The position numbers and the translations under genes are program-made. From G963701675 sp963701675 (GTDB lineage Bacteria; Planctomycetota; Planctomycetia; Gemmatales; Gemmataceae), in assembly GCA_963701675.1 (NCBI GenBank), contig OY969623.1:7688001-7752000 (forward strand): a DNA stretch of 64,000 nt, written 5' to 3'. Positions 18,147-26,812 of the stretch are shown one piece after another. The notes under the pieces were generated by a model. That model worked only from the letters and a program-made list of their open reading frames with translations, was not told the DNA's origin and ran no database searches. How positions within the stretch are numbered: the stretch's first letter is position 1; each line of letters begins with the position of its first letter.

Positions 18147-19481
18147 ATGCTTGCGTCATCTCGCGCGTTGCTTCTCGAACCGCTGGAAGGCCGCACACTA
18201 CTTTCGACGTGTCACGTCGTTCGCCTCGACGACCTCGGCGCCGGTAATACGATCGACGGTTTCAGCCGGGGCGACTTGCGCTATTGCGTCATCCGAGCGA
18301 ATAACGACCCCGGTCCCGATCTCATCAAGTACAGTCCTGGGGTCTCCGGTTCGATCGTTTTGGGAAGCCCGTTGCCTCACATTACGGACGATCTAAACAT
18401 CGTCGGTCCGGGAGCGAATCTCCTAACTATCGACGGGCGGAAATCTGTACGACTTTTCTACGTCGAAGCGGGCGTCCGTCTTGAAATCTCGAACCTCACT
18501 TTCGCAAATGGCTACGTTTCTAGCTCGATTGGATTTGGAGGTGCCTTTTACAACAAAGGCACGCTCATCGCAACGAGTTGCTCGATCATTGGCAACTTTG
18601 TGCACGGAGGAGGAGGTGCGATCTACAATGAAGGCTCGCTCACTATGCTTGCTTGCTGGATTCACGATAACGAGAGTCGATCATACTTGGGACCCCCTTC
18701 TACCTCCGGTGGCGCGATCTACAACCTTGGAATCGCCGAGTTTAAGTTCAGCTCCATCACAAGCAACACGGTCGATGGGCGCGGAGGAGCGATTTATAAC
18801 TCGACTTCAGGAACCCTACTGATTTCGCATTCATTGATTCACGACAACTTCGCCAATGCAACAAACGCTGGTGGCGGCGGCATATTCAACCGCGGCCAGG
18901 CGAGCATCACCAACAGCACGATTGCCAACAATAAGGTGGCTGGTTACGGTAATCCTGACAACGGCGGCGCGGGCATTCACAACGACTCGCTGGGAATCTT
19001 GGACGTTAGGCATTCCACGATCTCCGCCAACCACGCGTACAAAGCGGCAGGAGGCATCTACAACGCGGGAACATTTTACATGTCGAACACGATTCTCGCC
19101 AAGAATTACGAAACCAACGGCCCGGACTACGATCTCCACGGCCACTGCGTAAGCGTGGGGTACAATCTGGTCGGCGACATTGTGAACAGCGGAGGCTTCC
19201 TCCCCAGTGACATGCTTCATGTCGACCCCATGCTGGGCGCGCTTCAATTCAATGGCGGCGACTCGCCCACGATGGAGCTTCTTCCGGGCAGTCCCGCCAT
19301 CGACGCGGGGGATCCCAACGTGGTAGACCCGCCGGAGTGGGACCAGCGCGGTCCCGGCTTCCCGCGGATTGTGAACGGCACGATTGACATCGGTGCTTTC
19401 GAGGTGCAGGCGACAGGCGCGCCGCCCGCCAGTATCGCCTTCGCGGTTCTGATTACTGCTGATTTCGGCGATATCTATTAA
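18147..19481 (+). CDS. LEPR-XLL surface protein with right-handed beta-helix repeats
   Basis: 444 residues. ATG 18147 follows AGGGAGGG; the longer frame from 18018 is not supported. The N-terminus holds LLLEPLEGRTLLS, a variant of the LEPR-XLL motif typical of planctomycete surface proteins. The rest is a chain of Gly/Asn-rich turns: GGAIYNLGI, GGAIYNSTSGTLLISHSLIHDN, GGGIFNRGQASITNSTIANN and GGIYNAGTFYMSNTILAKN, as in beta-helix (parallel) folds. It ends with GDSPTMELLPGSPAIDAGDP and DQRGPGFPRIVNGTIDIGAFE, the choice-of-anchor Q type. It is probably extracellular; the ligand is unknown. Confidence 0.82.
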   Translation: MLASSRALLLEPLEGRTLLSTCHVVRLDDLGAGNTIDGFSRGDLRYCVIRANNDPGPDLIKYSPGVSGSIVLGSPLPHITDDLNIVGPGANLLTIDGRKSVRLFYVEAGVRLEISNLTFANGYVSSSIGFGGAFYNKGTLIATSCSIIGNFVHGGGGAIYNEGSLTMLACWIHDNESRSYLGPPSTSGGAIYNLGIAEFKFSSITSNTVDGRGGAIYNSTSGTLLISHSLIHDNFANATNAGGGGIFNRGQASITNSTIANNKVAGYGNPDNGGAGIHNDSLGILDVRHSTISANHAYKAAGGIYNAGTFYMSNTILAKNYETNGPDYDLHGHCVSVGYNLVGDIVNSGGFLPSDMLHVDPMLGALQFNGGDSPTMELLPGSPAIDAGDPNVVDPPEWDQRGPGFPRIVNGTIDIGAFEVQATGAPPASIAFAVLITADFGDIY

Positions 19482-19628
19482 CGCGGCCGGAGGGTTAGCC
19501 CCGCAACGCCCACCACGTGGCTTGTCCGTCTATGCCAGCCTTGCTCTCCGCCAACCTTTCTCCTAAACTCAACCGTACCAGCGCAATTCGGAAAAGTCGG
19601 TACCTCCTATCCCAACAGGAGAATCAAC

Positions 19629-20120
19629 ATGAGACGCACCTGGATCATGCTTGCGGTCATTTGCGTTTGCGCTTTCGCGCCGTTGGCCGGCGCTCAAGAC
19701 AAACCGGCGACTTCGCAACAGGTCGACGACCTGCGGCTGGCGGTGAAGGCGCTCACCGACCGGATTGCCGCTCTGGAAACACCGCTCAAGGAGATCAACG
19801 ATCTGAGGGACCAAGTTGCCCGGCTTCGACAAGAACTGGATGCAATGCGGGGGCCGGCGCCCGGAAGCAGGTCGTCGTACTACGCTGGTCCCGGCACAAA
19901 CGCGCCTGCCATGGCGCATGTTCGGATCGACAACACGTACTTCATGCCGGTCGATGTGGCAATCAACGGTGTCGTCTACCAGATGATGCCGGGACAGCGG
20001 CGCTATGCGGCGCCCCTGCCGGCCGGGACATTCACGTATGAAGTTCTCGGGATACAAGCGCCGGTCCAGCGGGTGCTTGCCGCCGGTGAAACTTTCGTTG
20101 TCAGCGTTTATCCGCGCTGA
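19629..20120 (+). CDS. Secreted coiled-coil protein of unknown function
   Basis: 163 residues. The signal peptide (WIMLAVICVCAFAPLAGAQ) is followed by a short coiled coil (QQVDDLRLAVKALTDRIAALETPL, then EINDLRDQVARLRQELDAM). The C-terminal beta domain carries AHVRIDNTYFMPVDVAINGVVYQ and ends GETFVVSVYPR. AACAGGAG lies upstream of the ATG. It is probably periplasmic or envelope-bound. No family was recognised. Confidence 0.68.
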   Translation: MRRTWIMLAVICVCAFAPLAGAQDKPATSQQVDDLRLAVKALTDRIAALETPLKEINDLRDQVARLRQELDAMRGPAPGSRSSYYAGPGTNAPAMAHVRIDNTYFMPVDVAINGVVYQMMPGQRRYAAPLPAGTFTYEVLGIQAPVQRVLAAGETFVVSVYPR

Positions 20121-20271
20121 ATCGGGTGGCATGCCCACGTGGCCCGGCAACTGCTTGAATCCACATCACGAACTTTTGGGGCCGCGTGGGCTTGGCACTC
20201 TGAAGAATCGAATGGCGACTCGGCTCACAATGGCTGATTCGCCTTTTTCATGCGCGGCGAGTGGATATGTC

Positions 20272-20958
20272 ATGATCGTCACGATCGATGGACCTGCCGG
20301 GGCTGGTAAGAGCACGGCGGCGCGGTTGCTCGCCCAGAAGCTCGGCTTCGAGTATCTCGACACCGGCGCCATGTACCGTGCCGTCACTCTCGCCATGCTT
20401 CGGGCGAAGATTGATTCCGGAGACCAGGCCGCGGTGGGGCGGTTGGCGGAGAGCATTCAAATCGATATGCCGGGCACGGAAGTCCTGCTCAACGGTGAAA
20501 ATGTGACGGAATTGATTCGGACGCTGGAAGTGACGTGCGCCTCCGGGACCGTCGCCGATAATCCCGCGGTTCGTCGCCGCTTGGATCAGTTACAGCGGCA
20601 GGTGGCGGCCGGTCGGAACATGGTCTGCGAAGGTCGTGACCAGGGAACGATTGTTTTTCCGGAAAGTGAATGTAAATTCTTTCTCGTCGCCGACCCGGAC
20701 GAGCGTGCACGCCGCCGACACCGTGAACTGGCGGCGCGAGGTGAAAAAGTTACCTTCGAAGAAGTCCTCGCGTCTCAGGAAGCGCGCGACCGTCGAGACG
20801 CGGGGCGGGCGATCGCTCCGATGGTCCCGGCGGCCGATGCAGTGACGATAGATAACACGCGCCTCACACTCGACGAGGTGGTGGCGCGGATGGAGCAACA
20901 TGTCCGACAATGCCAACCTGGTTATTCGCTTTCTGGCACCAAGCCGCCTTCTGGGTGA
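20272..20958 (+). CDS. cmk: Cytidylate kinase
   Basis: Phosphorylates CMP and dCMP. The 228-residue protein has the P-loop GPAGAGKSTAARLLA at the start, YLDTGAMYRAVTLAML, the CMP-binding EGRDQGTIVFPE stretch and the lid segment DERARRRHRELAARGE. ATG 20272 (MIVTIDGPAG) is the family start; the open frame upstream (from 20005) is not used. The last 49 bp overlap the plsC gene in another frame, a common arrangement of cmk with a lipid acyltransferase gene. Confidence 0.94.
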   Translation: MIVTIDGPAGAGKSTAARLLAQKLGFEYLDTGAMYRAVTLAMLRAKIDSGDQAAVGRLAESIQIDMPGTEVLLNGENVTELIRTLEVTCASGTVADNPAVRRRLDQLQRQVAAGRNMVCEGRDQGTIVFPESECKFFLVADPDERARRRHRELAARGEKVTFEEVLASQEARDRRDAGRAIAPMVPAADAVTIDNTRLTLDEVVARMEQHVRQCQPGYSLSGTKPPSG

Positions 20959-21572
20959 GCGGCACGGGGCTGACGTTTCTGTCGAGCCTGCGCACCGAAG
21001 GCGCGCACCACATTCCGCGGCATGGGCCTGCGATCTTCGTTAGTAATCACCAGAGCGTGCTCGATCCGGTGCTCATGGGGCTTGCGGCACGCCGACCGCT
21101 ATGGCACCTCGCGCGGCAGACGCTCTTCGACTCACCCTTACTGGCTCTGTTGATGCACAGTTTGAACGCGGTGCCGGTTGACCAGGAAGGCACCGGCATT
21201 CAAGGTCTGCGGCAGATGTTACAGCTTCTCCGTGAAGGAAAGGCCGTCACCTTGTTCCCGGAAGGAAACCGCACGCACACGGGAAAACTAGCGAAGCTCA
21301 TGCCTGGTGTGTCGTTGCTGATCAAGCGCTCGCCGGCGCCAATTGTCCCGGTGGGGATCGCGGGATCATTCGATGCCTGGCCGCGTACGAATCGGCTCCC
21401 CAGGTTTGCCCCGCTGTTTCTACCGGCGGGGCTTGCGACCATGGCCGTGTCGGTTGGCCGGCCTCTGAATCCCGCTCGGTTTGCGGACATGGAGCGCGAA
21501 GAAATACTTGATGAGTTGTTTCACGTCTTGCAGAAGATGCAGCAAAAGGCCGAGCGGCTTCGGCGACGTTAA
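20910..21572 (+). CDS. plsC: 1-acyl-sn-glycerol-3-phosphate acyltransferase (PlsC-like)
   Basis: Adds the second acyl chain in phosphatidic acid synthesis at the inner membrane. The 220 residues contain the catalytic NHQSVLDPV (H-x4-D), the substrate-binding LFPEGNRTHTG (normal motif FPEGTRS, here N for T) and the later VPVGIAGSF. There is a hydrophobic N-terminus (LFAFWHQAAFWV). The start lies within cmk, and the 49-bp overlap suggests coupled translation. Confidence 0.88.
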   Translation: MPTWLFAFWHQAAFWVSGTGLTFLSSLRTEGAHHIPRHGPAIFVSNHQSVLDPVLMGLAARRPLWHLARQTLFDSPLLALLMHSLNAVPVDQEGTGIQGLRQMLQLLREGKAVTLFPEGNRTHTGKLAKLMPGVSLLIKRSPAPIVPVGIAGSFDAWPRTNRLPRFAPLFLPAGLATMAVSVGRPLNPARFADMEREEILDELFHVLQKMQQKAERLRRR

Positions 21573-21585
21573 GAGACGGGTCGGC

Positions 21586-22029
21586 TCATTCGTTGAAATG
21601 GCCTAACAATTCCAGCCGATATGCGGTGACTTCAAATCCTTGCTTTCGAAGGTTGGCGACGAGGGTGGGATCGAGTTTTTCGAGCAAGTTCGGATCGTAC
21701 GGCGTATCCAGATCTCGGATGCGGCCGGTCTTGAGGCAGCGAACGTGGTAGTGCGAATCACTGCGGCAATCATACCGGGCTGGGCCGTCGGCGGACGAAA
21801 GCTTGCTTGCCAGTCCGGAATCTACCAGGGCCTCGAGCGCCTTATAGACGGTGGCCAGGCTGATCTTCGGGTTGTCGTGTCGCACGGCCGCGTAGATATC
21901 CTCGGCCGTTGGATGTGATTCGACCGATTGCAGGTATTCGTAGACGGCGGCACGTTGGCGGGTGAATCGCCAGCCGGCCTGATCGAGTGCCTCGCGGATG
22001 TCACATTCAGCGGCAGGAAGCGAATTCAT
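21586..22029 (-). CDS. Fur-family transcriptional regulator, PerR-like, without the C-terminal Cys pairs
   Basis: 147 residues. It has the winged-helix N-terminus (WRFTRQRAAVYEYLQSVESHPTAEDIYAAV and ISLATVYKALEALVDSGL) and a dimerisation domain with SDSHYHVRCLKTGRIRDLD. The usual structural zinc pair of CxxC motifs is absent; only single Cys residues remain. That sets it apart from the second Fur protein at 32940. It may sense peroxide or a metal other than iron. A plausible promoter with an overlapping imperfect dyad precedes it (22059-22097). Confidence 0.85.
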   Translation of the reverse strand: MNSLPAAECDIREALDQAGWRFTRQRAAVYEYLQSVESHPTAEDIYAAVRHDNPKISLATVYKALEALVDSGLASKLSSADGPARYDCRSDSHYHVRCLKTGRIRDLDTPYDPNLLEKLDPTLVANLRKQGFEVTAYRLELLGHFNE

Positions 22030-22058
22030 CAGGTAAGAGACTCATGTACAACGGACGG

Positions 22059-22097
22059 CCTATATCTCAGTGTAGATAGGTGTTCCGTGAATATCAA
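22059..22097 (-). promoter_or_regulatory. Promoter and imperfect dyad before the PerR-like gene
   Basis: On the minus strand TTGATA (22092-22097), a 17-bp spacer and TACACT (22069-22074) form a plausible promoter 40 bp before the start. The sequence CCTATATCT-CAGTGT-AGATAGG (22059-22080) spans the -10 box and could be an operator, but the arms are not perfect. Confidence 0.4.
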
Positions 22098-22146
22098 GAA
22101 ATTACAACGGTTGGTACGATGCGGATGCAAGCCGTTGCATGACTGA

Positions 22147-22473
22147 TCAACAACCGGAATTGGTGACGTTGGACTTAGACGGGGCCAGCGCCTGATTATC
22201 GCGATGAGCGTTGGATGAGTGACGAACCGCGTTCCAGTCGATCATCGCAACCCAGCACTGTTCCTCGAGCGAAAAGGCTACGACGCCGTCGACGACCAGT
22301 TCGTCAACCAAACCGTTTTCGTCTAAGTCGTCTGCATACAAATTGAGATGCAGGCCTTCGCGCAATTCGATGCCTTGTCGCGCAAGATCATCGGTTGTGC
22401 CAACGTTATTGAGGCGCAGTCTTCCCTGCGCGTCGGCGTTGTGAAAGTCGGCGTAGACCCGTGGATTGTTCAT
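22147..22473 (-). CDS. Small conserved-looking protein of unknown function
   Basis: 108 residues, starting MNNPRVYADFHNADAQGRLRLN. It is acidic, with a beta-rich middle (GLHLNLYADDLDENGLVDELVVDGVVAFS) and the aromatic motif EEQCWVAMIDWNAVRH. No signal peptide or membrane segment is seen. I recall similar small proteins in Gemmata-like genomes but cannot name a family. The gene lies 19 bp after the next unknown gene on the same strand, so it may be the last gene of the TolB-like transcript. Confidence 0.6.
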   Translation of the reverse strand: MNNPRVYADFHNADAQGRLRLNNVGTTDDLARQGIELREGLHLNLYADDLDENGLVDELVVDGVVAFSLEEQCWVAMIDWNAVRHSSNAHRDNQALAPSKSNVTNSGC

Positions 22474-22492
22474 ATAGGACTCCGTTTCTTGT

Positions 22493-22822
22493 TCACGGCC
22501 GCCTTGCAGGATTTGTAATGGTCGGTGTCAAAAGTGCGCTGGCCTGCTCCGGCGTCAGTCCGATCATGGTCGCATGATGAGGGCTACGACCCGAAGTTTG
22601 TATCACGTCTCCGCCCGCGGCTCGAACTTTCCCAACGGTTGTGACACCAATTTGTCCATGAGGCAAATTGGCGGCTAGATCCATCAAAGACACACCCTGT
22701 GCACATCCTACCGAAACGCCGGTAACACCGCTTGGGTGTGTGTTGGTTCCACGCCTTAAGTCCACCGGCAGATTCCGGCCGCCCCGAACTAACCCGGCGT
22801 CGTCCGGCAATCGAATCGGCAC
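22493..22822 (-). CDS. Small protein of unknown function
   Basis: 109 residues from GTG 22822. A longer frame from GTG 22885 would overlap the TolB-like gene end by about 30 bp. The sequence LRRGTNTHPSGVTGVSVGCAQGVSLMDLAANLP and the tail SGRSPHHATMIGLTPEQASALLTPT look like a conserved domain but match no family I know. Short proteins with this tail occur, as far as I remember, in Gemmataceae. The start has only a weak Shine-Dalgarno, so this could also be a fragment. Confidence 0.45.
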   Translation of the reverse strand: MPIRLPDDAGLVRGGRNLPVDLRRGTNTHPSGVTGVSVGCAQGVSLMDLAANLPHGQIGVTTVGKVRAAGGDVIQTSGRSPHHATMIGLTPEQASALLTPTITNPARRP

Positions 22823-22854
22823 AGTGTTGTCCGTTCGCGCAGAGTGTTTTGAGC

Positions 22855-24054
22855 TTACTTCTGAACCGTCGCGGCGGGGCGCCACGCGGGATCCTGTGCA
22901 TTCTCGGCGATTTTGCGAAGATTGTTTCCATCAGCGTCTATCACGCAGATATTGGTTCTTTGCATACGGTCAGAAAACATCGTAAACGAAAGCCATTTGC
23001 CGTCGGGCGACCATGAGGGGATACGCAGCGGTACGGTCGATGCCAGGCGTCGGCGATTCTTTCCGTTGACGTCGATGATTTCGAGTTGATCAGGCTCGCC
23101 AGACACACGGTAGACAATACGCTTTCCATCAGGCGACCAAAGAGGATCTTCCTCCATCACCTCCGGAGTGTTCGTCAAATTGACTTCGTTCTTGCCGTCG
23201 GCATCACAAACACAAACGTCGATTCCTCCGTTACCCCGTCCGACAAACAGAATTCGCTTGCCATCGGGAGACCAAGTTAGGTCGCTACCCTGTGTGAGTT
23301 TTTTTTCGTTTTTCCCATCAGCGTCGACGACATAGATCTCTTCGATAAAACGAGTTTCTTCAGGCCTATGCCAAATGTGGAACGCCACCCGTTTGCCGTC
23401 AGGCGACCAACGGGCAAGCTTCATATATCGCCTATCAGAGATTTTTGTGCTCTTCTTGGATTCAATATCAATCACAAATAGTCCAGGTTTTGGATCGTTT
23501 GGATCATAGGATCCACAGACTATTCGGCTACCATCGGGCGAGTATTGCGGATGGAGATAGTCTCCGCGCAGCTGACTCGTCAGGTTTCTTGGTTTCTTCC
23601 CTTCCGGGTCGATCGACCAGATGTCCGCCTTTCCCTCGCCATTGTTGATGTTGTAAGACGTTCGATGAAAGAGCAAGTTTGAGCCATCGGGAGACCAAGA
23701 AATCATTACGGGACCGTGTGGATGTCGTTTGACGTCGTCTGCGAGCTTACGCAGATTTCGGCCGTCTGGGTCCACAATGCATAGCGTGTCTTCGCCCCGG
23801 ATGAATGCAATTTGTCCCAAAGGTGTGACGGACGCGTCCTGGCCCGCACCATCCTCGCTGCCTCGAATCCGGCCGACTACGGCGCTGGCCGTGTCCGCGG
23901 CAAGTTTATCCGATAGAGGCTGCGAACGATCGTCGGAGAGTTGCACACTCGCAACGGCGCTAAGTACGCAGCTCACGAGCAGTGAGAGCGCAGCGAACCG
24001 TCGCAAAATCAACTGCCAACATCTGGAGTATTCGGGCGGTGAGTAAATTGGCAT
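22855..24054 (-). CDS. TolB-like beta-propeller protein with PD40 repeats
   Basis: 399 residues. A membrane anchor or signal (FAALSLLVSCVLSAVASVQL) is followed by a beta-propeller of about seven WD40-like PD40 repeats. The repeats carry recurring WSPDGKR or YSPDGSR turns such as ISWSPDGSNLLFHRTS, ARWSPDGKRVAFHIWH and LTWSPDGKRILFVG. The protein is probably periplasmic. I start it at ATG 24054 because GGAG lies at good distance; the longer frame from 24135 lacks a site. It could bind other envelope proteins as TolB does, but the partner is not shown. Confidence 0.78.
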   Translation of the reverse strand: MPIYSPPEYSRCWQLILRRFAALSLLVSCVLSAVASVQLSDDRSQPLSDKLAADTASAVVGRIRGSEDGAGQDASVTPLGQIAFIRGEDTLCIVDPDGRNLRKLADDVKRHPHGPVMISWSPDGSNLLFHRTSYNINNGEGKADIWSIDPEGKKPRNLTSQLRGDYLHPQYSPDGSRIVCGSYDPNDPKPGLFVIDIESKKSTKISDRRYMKLARWSPDGKRVAFHIWHRPEETRFIEEIYVVDADGKNEKKLTQGSDLTWSPDGKRILFVGRGNGGIDVCVCDADGKNEVNLTNTPEVMEEDPLWSPDGKRIVYRVSGEPDQLEIIDVNGKNRRRLASTVPLRIPSWSPDGKWLSFTMFSDRMQRTNICVIDADGNNLRKIAENAQDPAWRPAATVQK

Positions 24055-24104
24055 AGGTCTTACTCCGTCTGGTGACCGGTTCGCCACGTCGGCGAAGATC
24101 GCCC

Positions 24105-24222
24105 CGTCAATGGCCGGGAGTGGCCAAGTGGCCACAGACCGTCATCGTGACGGTAAGCTACTCGGTGATAAACACTTGCGACACTGCGAGTGCGTGGCCA
24201 AGTTCCTGGCCAGTGGCCACGG
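24105..24222. repeat. Cluster of TGGCCA palindromes
   Basis: Five TGGCCA hexamers lie in about 120 bp, including AGTGGCCAAGTGGCCAC and GTGGCCAAGTTCCTGGCCAGTGGCCAC. The hairpin CCGTCA-TCG-TGACGG lies at about 24137-24151. The region separates the DUF6580 gene from the TolB-like gene on the same strand. It may act as a terminator-like or protein-binding site. Confidence 0.4.
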
Positions 24223-24227
24223 CCTTC

Positions 24228-24794
24228 TTATGAAAGGGCCGGTTGCAACGCCGGGTACCGGCGTTCCGCAAGAGCGAACCCGCCGAAGATGATGGCTGAA
24301 TAGTAGGCGGTGCCCGCCAGCGTCCAACCGAAAAATGGAATCGCCGCGACATAGCTTTGCACCTGGCCGCTCCACGTCTGTGGATACTCGAGGTGACCGG
24401 GCCACCAGACGAGATTGGTCACAAGGAAGAAAACGATTGATCCCGCCAGGGTGCAACCCGCGACCGGCAAGAACGACTTGTTCCCGCGAAGCGAGAGGCC
24501 GAGCAACCACGTCAGAGCAACCGCTAAGTAAACGGGGACCATGCCGGCGTGAAAGCCGTAGCCTTGAGCCATCCAGCCGCCGTATAAGCCAAGCGACGTC
24601 GTAAGGTCGAGAGCCGCATCGCTGATGAGCATGACGCCGAGGGACACGGCGAGTCCCGTCCAGCGGTTACGAAAGCAGGCGGCGCCGAAGAGAGTCACGG
24701 CAAGGATCGGGGTAAAGTTCGGCGGATGATCGACCAAACGACTCAGTGCAGCCGCAACGATTATGCCCAACAATACGATGCTACGTCCGTTCAT
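24228..24794 (-). CDS. DUF6580-like integral membrane protein
   Basis: 188 residues with five or six membrane segments. The start IVLLGIIVAAALSRLVDHPPNFTPILAVTLFGAACF matches the pattern NFSP.xAlALFgGa of DUF6580 proteins, followed by LISDAALDLTTSLGLYGG. It resembles small substrate-binding ECF transporter components, so a transport role is possible but not shown. Upstream spacing and the start MNGRSIV look normal. Confidence 0.7.
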   Translation of the reverse strand: MNGRSIVLLGIIVAAALSRLVDHPPNFTPILAVTLFGAACFRNRWTGLAVSLGVMLISDAALDLTTSLGLYGGWMAQGYGFHAGMVPVYLAVALTWLLGLSLRGNKSFLPVAGCTLAGSIVFFLVTNLVWWPGHLEYPQTWSGQVQSYVAAIPFFGWTLAGTAYYSAIIFGGFALAERRYPALQPALS

Positions 24795-24869
24795 CCTGTC
24801 TCCTTCGGTAAGACGCTGCCCTAAGCCTATAACGAACGACGGCGAAAGGAAACCCCGACCACTCTTCTG

Positions 24870-26717
24870 CTAACGCAACGACTTCACGGCACGAACGATT
24901 CCATCGGCGTCGATTCCTGCGGCGCGAAGCAGTTCCGCTGGTGTCGCGGACCCCGGCATTTCCGTCACCGCCAGTTTGACGACGGTCGGCAACGGCGTGC
25001 CGGCGCCGCTAAACGCTTCCAACACGGCGTCCCCCAGGCCGCCTTCGATCCAATGGTCTTCGACCACGAGCAGTTTCCCGCCCGTGTCACGAGCGGCCTG
25101 ATGGAGCGTCGCCTTATCGATGGGTTTCACGGAGTACGCGTCGATCACTCGGATGGGTAACGATTCGCGTTGGAGTAGTTCAAACGCCTTAAGCGCTTCG
25201 TGAACGGTGATCCCGGCTGCGACGACGGCAACTCGGTCGCCGCTCGACTGGCGGAGCACCCGGCTGCCGCCGATTCGGAAATCCTCGGTGGCGTCATAGA
25301 TCACGGGTGTCTTCTCACGCGTCGTTCGCAGGTACGTGATGCCACGGAGGTCGGGTAATTTTGCGATGAGCTTGGCCGTTTGATTCGGGTCAGACGGATA
25401 AAGCACCGTGCTTCCGCAGACGGCACGCATCATGGCCAGGTCTTCTAGTCCCATTTGCGAAGGTCCGTCCTCACCGATGCTGACTCCGGCATGGGAACCG
25501 CATAGGTGCATGGTGACGTTGGATACGGCCGCCATGCGAATGTGATCGTAAGCCCGTGCGAAGAAGGCGGCGAAAGTGGATGCAAACGGACGTTTGCCTA
25601 GCGCACTAAGTCCGACGGCGGCAGCCACCATTTGCTGTTCCGCAATGAACATCTCAAAAAACCGGTCCGGATGCGCATTCTTGAATTCTTCTGAGAAAGT
25701 CGAATTGCACACCTCACCATCGAGTGCAACTACCTCCGGGTGCGTGCTGCCCAGTGCTGCCAGTGCGTCGCCGTAGGCCTTGCGCGTGGCCTCTTTGGCG
25801 CCGAGCTTGTAAGTCGGCATCGGTATAGATCGGCCGGCAGCGGGTGGCGACGCTTTGGAGTTTTCCGGTTTCGGACTGGAAACACGTATGTTTCGTTCAC
25901 CGCCGAGTTCGACGACGGCCTGTGTCGCTTGCTCGGCGTTCAGGGCCTTCCCATGCCATCCTTCTTTGTTGGCGACCAACGCGACACCGTGGCCTTTTTC
26001 GGTCTTGGCAATCAGGCAAGTCGGCCGGTCCTTGGTGGCGATGGCTTCGGAGTAGGCTCGGTCGATAGCGGTCAGGTCATGGCCATTTAGCTCGATAGCG
26101 TGCCAACCGAACGCGCGAATGCGGGCCGCATACGTCGCACTGTCCCATTCGAGCTCCGTCGGGCCGCGTTGGCCCAATCAATTCATGTCCAAAATCGCGG
26201 TGATGTTGTCCAGTTTGTAGTACCACGCCTTGTCGAACGCTTCCCACACCGACCCTTCGGCCATTTCGCTATCACCGAGGACAACCCACACTCGATACGG
26301 CAACTTGTCGAGGTATTTTCCATTCAACCCCATGCCCACGGCGATGCCGATACCTTGACCGAGCGAGCCGGTGGCGACATCGACCCACGAACATGCGCGT
26401 GGGTTGGGATGGCCTTCCAGCGGACTGCCGAGTTTCCGCAGGGTGAGAAGCTCGGCGTCGGAGATGGCGCCGGCCGCTTTGTACATGGCGTAAAGCACCG
26501 GGCATGCGTGTCCTTTGCTGAACACGAGCCGATCGTTATTGGGCTGGTGCGGATTGGCCCAATGGTAGCGGTAGTACTTGTTCAATAAAACCGCCATCAA
26601 ATCCGCGGCCGACATCCCGGAAGTCGGATGTCCAGAGCCGGCGGCCGTCGTGCACCGAATGCTGTCGATGCGGAGCTGTGCAGCTAATTCTTGCCATTCC
26701 TTGATCGGGTCTGCCAT
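24870..26717 (-). CDS. tkt: Transketolase, interrupted by an in-frame TGA
   Basis: Transketolase moves two-carbon units in the pentose phosphate pathway with thiamine diphosphate. The N-terminal part has TAAGSGHPTSGMSAADLMAVLL, GSLGQGIGIAVGMGL and VVLGDSEMAEGSVWEAF. The pyrimidine domain has FKNAHPDRFFEMFIAEQQMV and GEDGPSQMGLEDLAMMRA. The chain stops after AILDMN at TGA 26178-26180. The frame then continues at once with LGQRGPTELEWD. Relatives read AILDxNRLGQ, so TGA stands for CGA (Arg). The full length of 615 codons is normal for this family. A natural split gene would break elsewhere. Start ATG 26717 gives MADPIKEWQ. Confidence 0.9.
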
Positions 26718-26812
26718 GCGATCCCCACGGTCCAAAAGGAGAAAGATTACTCATGTCAGATTATAGGAATGACGGCGACGACGTCGTTCATCCGCAACGG
26801 AAGAAGGGCGTG

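Noticed and set aside
22093..22100. Half-site ATCAAGAA upstream of the second Fur-like gene, equal to half of the fur palindrome
   Set aside because: Only an 8-base match without the second arm; such a match is expected by chance in 64 kb.
24870..26717. Naturally split transketolase subunits
   Set aside because: The break lies inside the cofactor-binding domain at a conserved Arg, and there is no ribosome site for the second part; known split forms break later.
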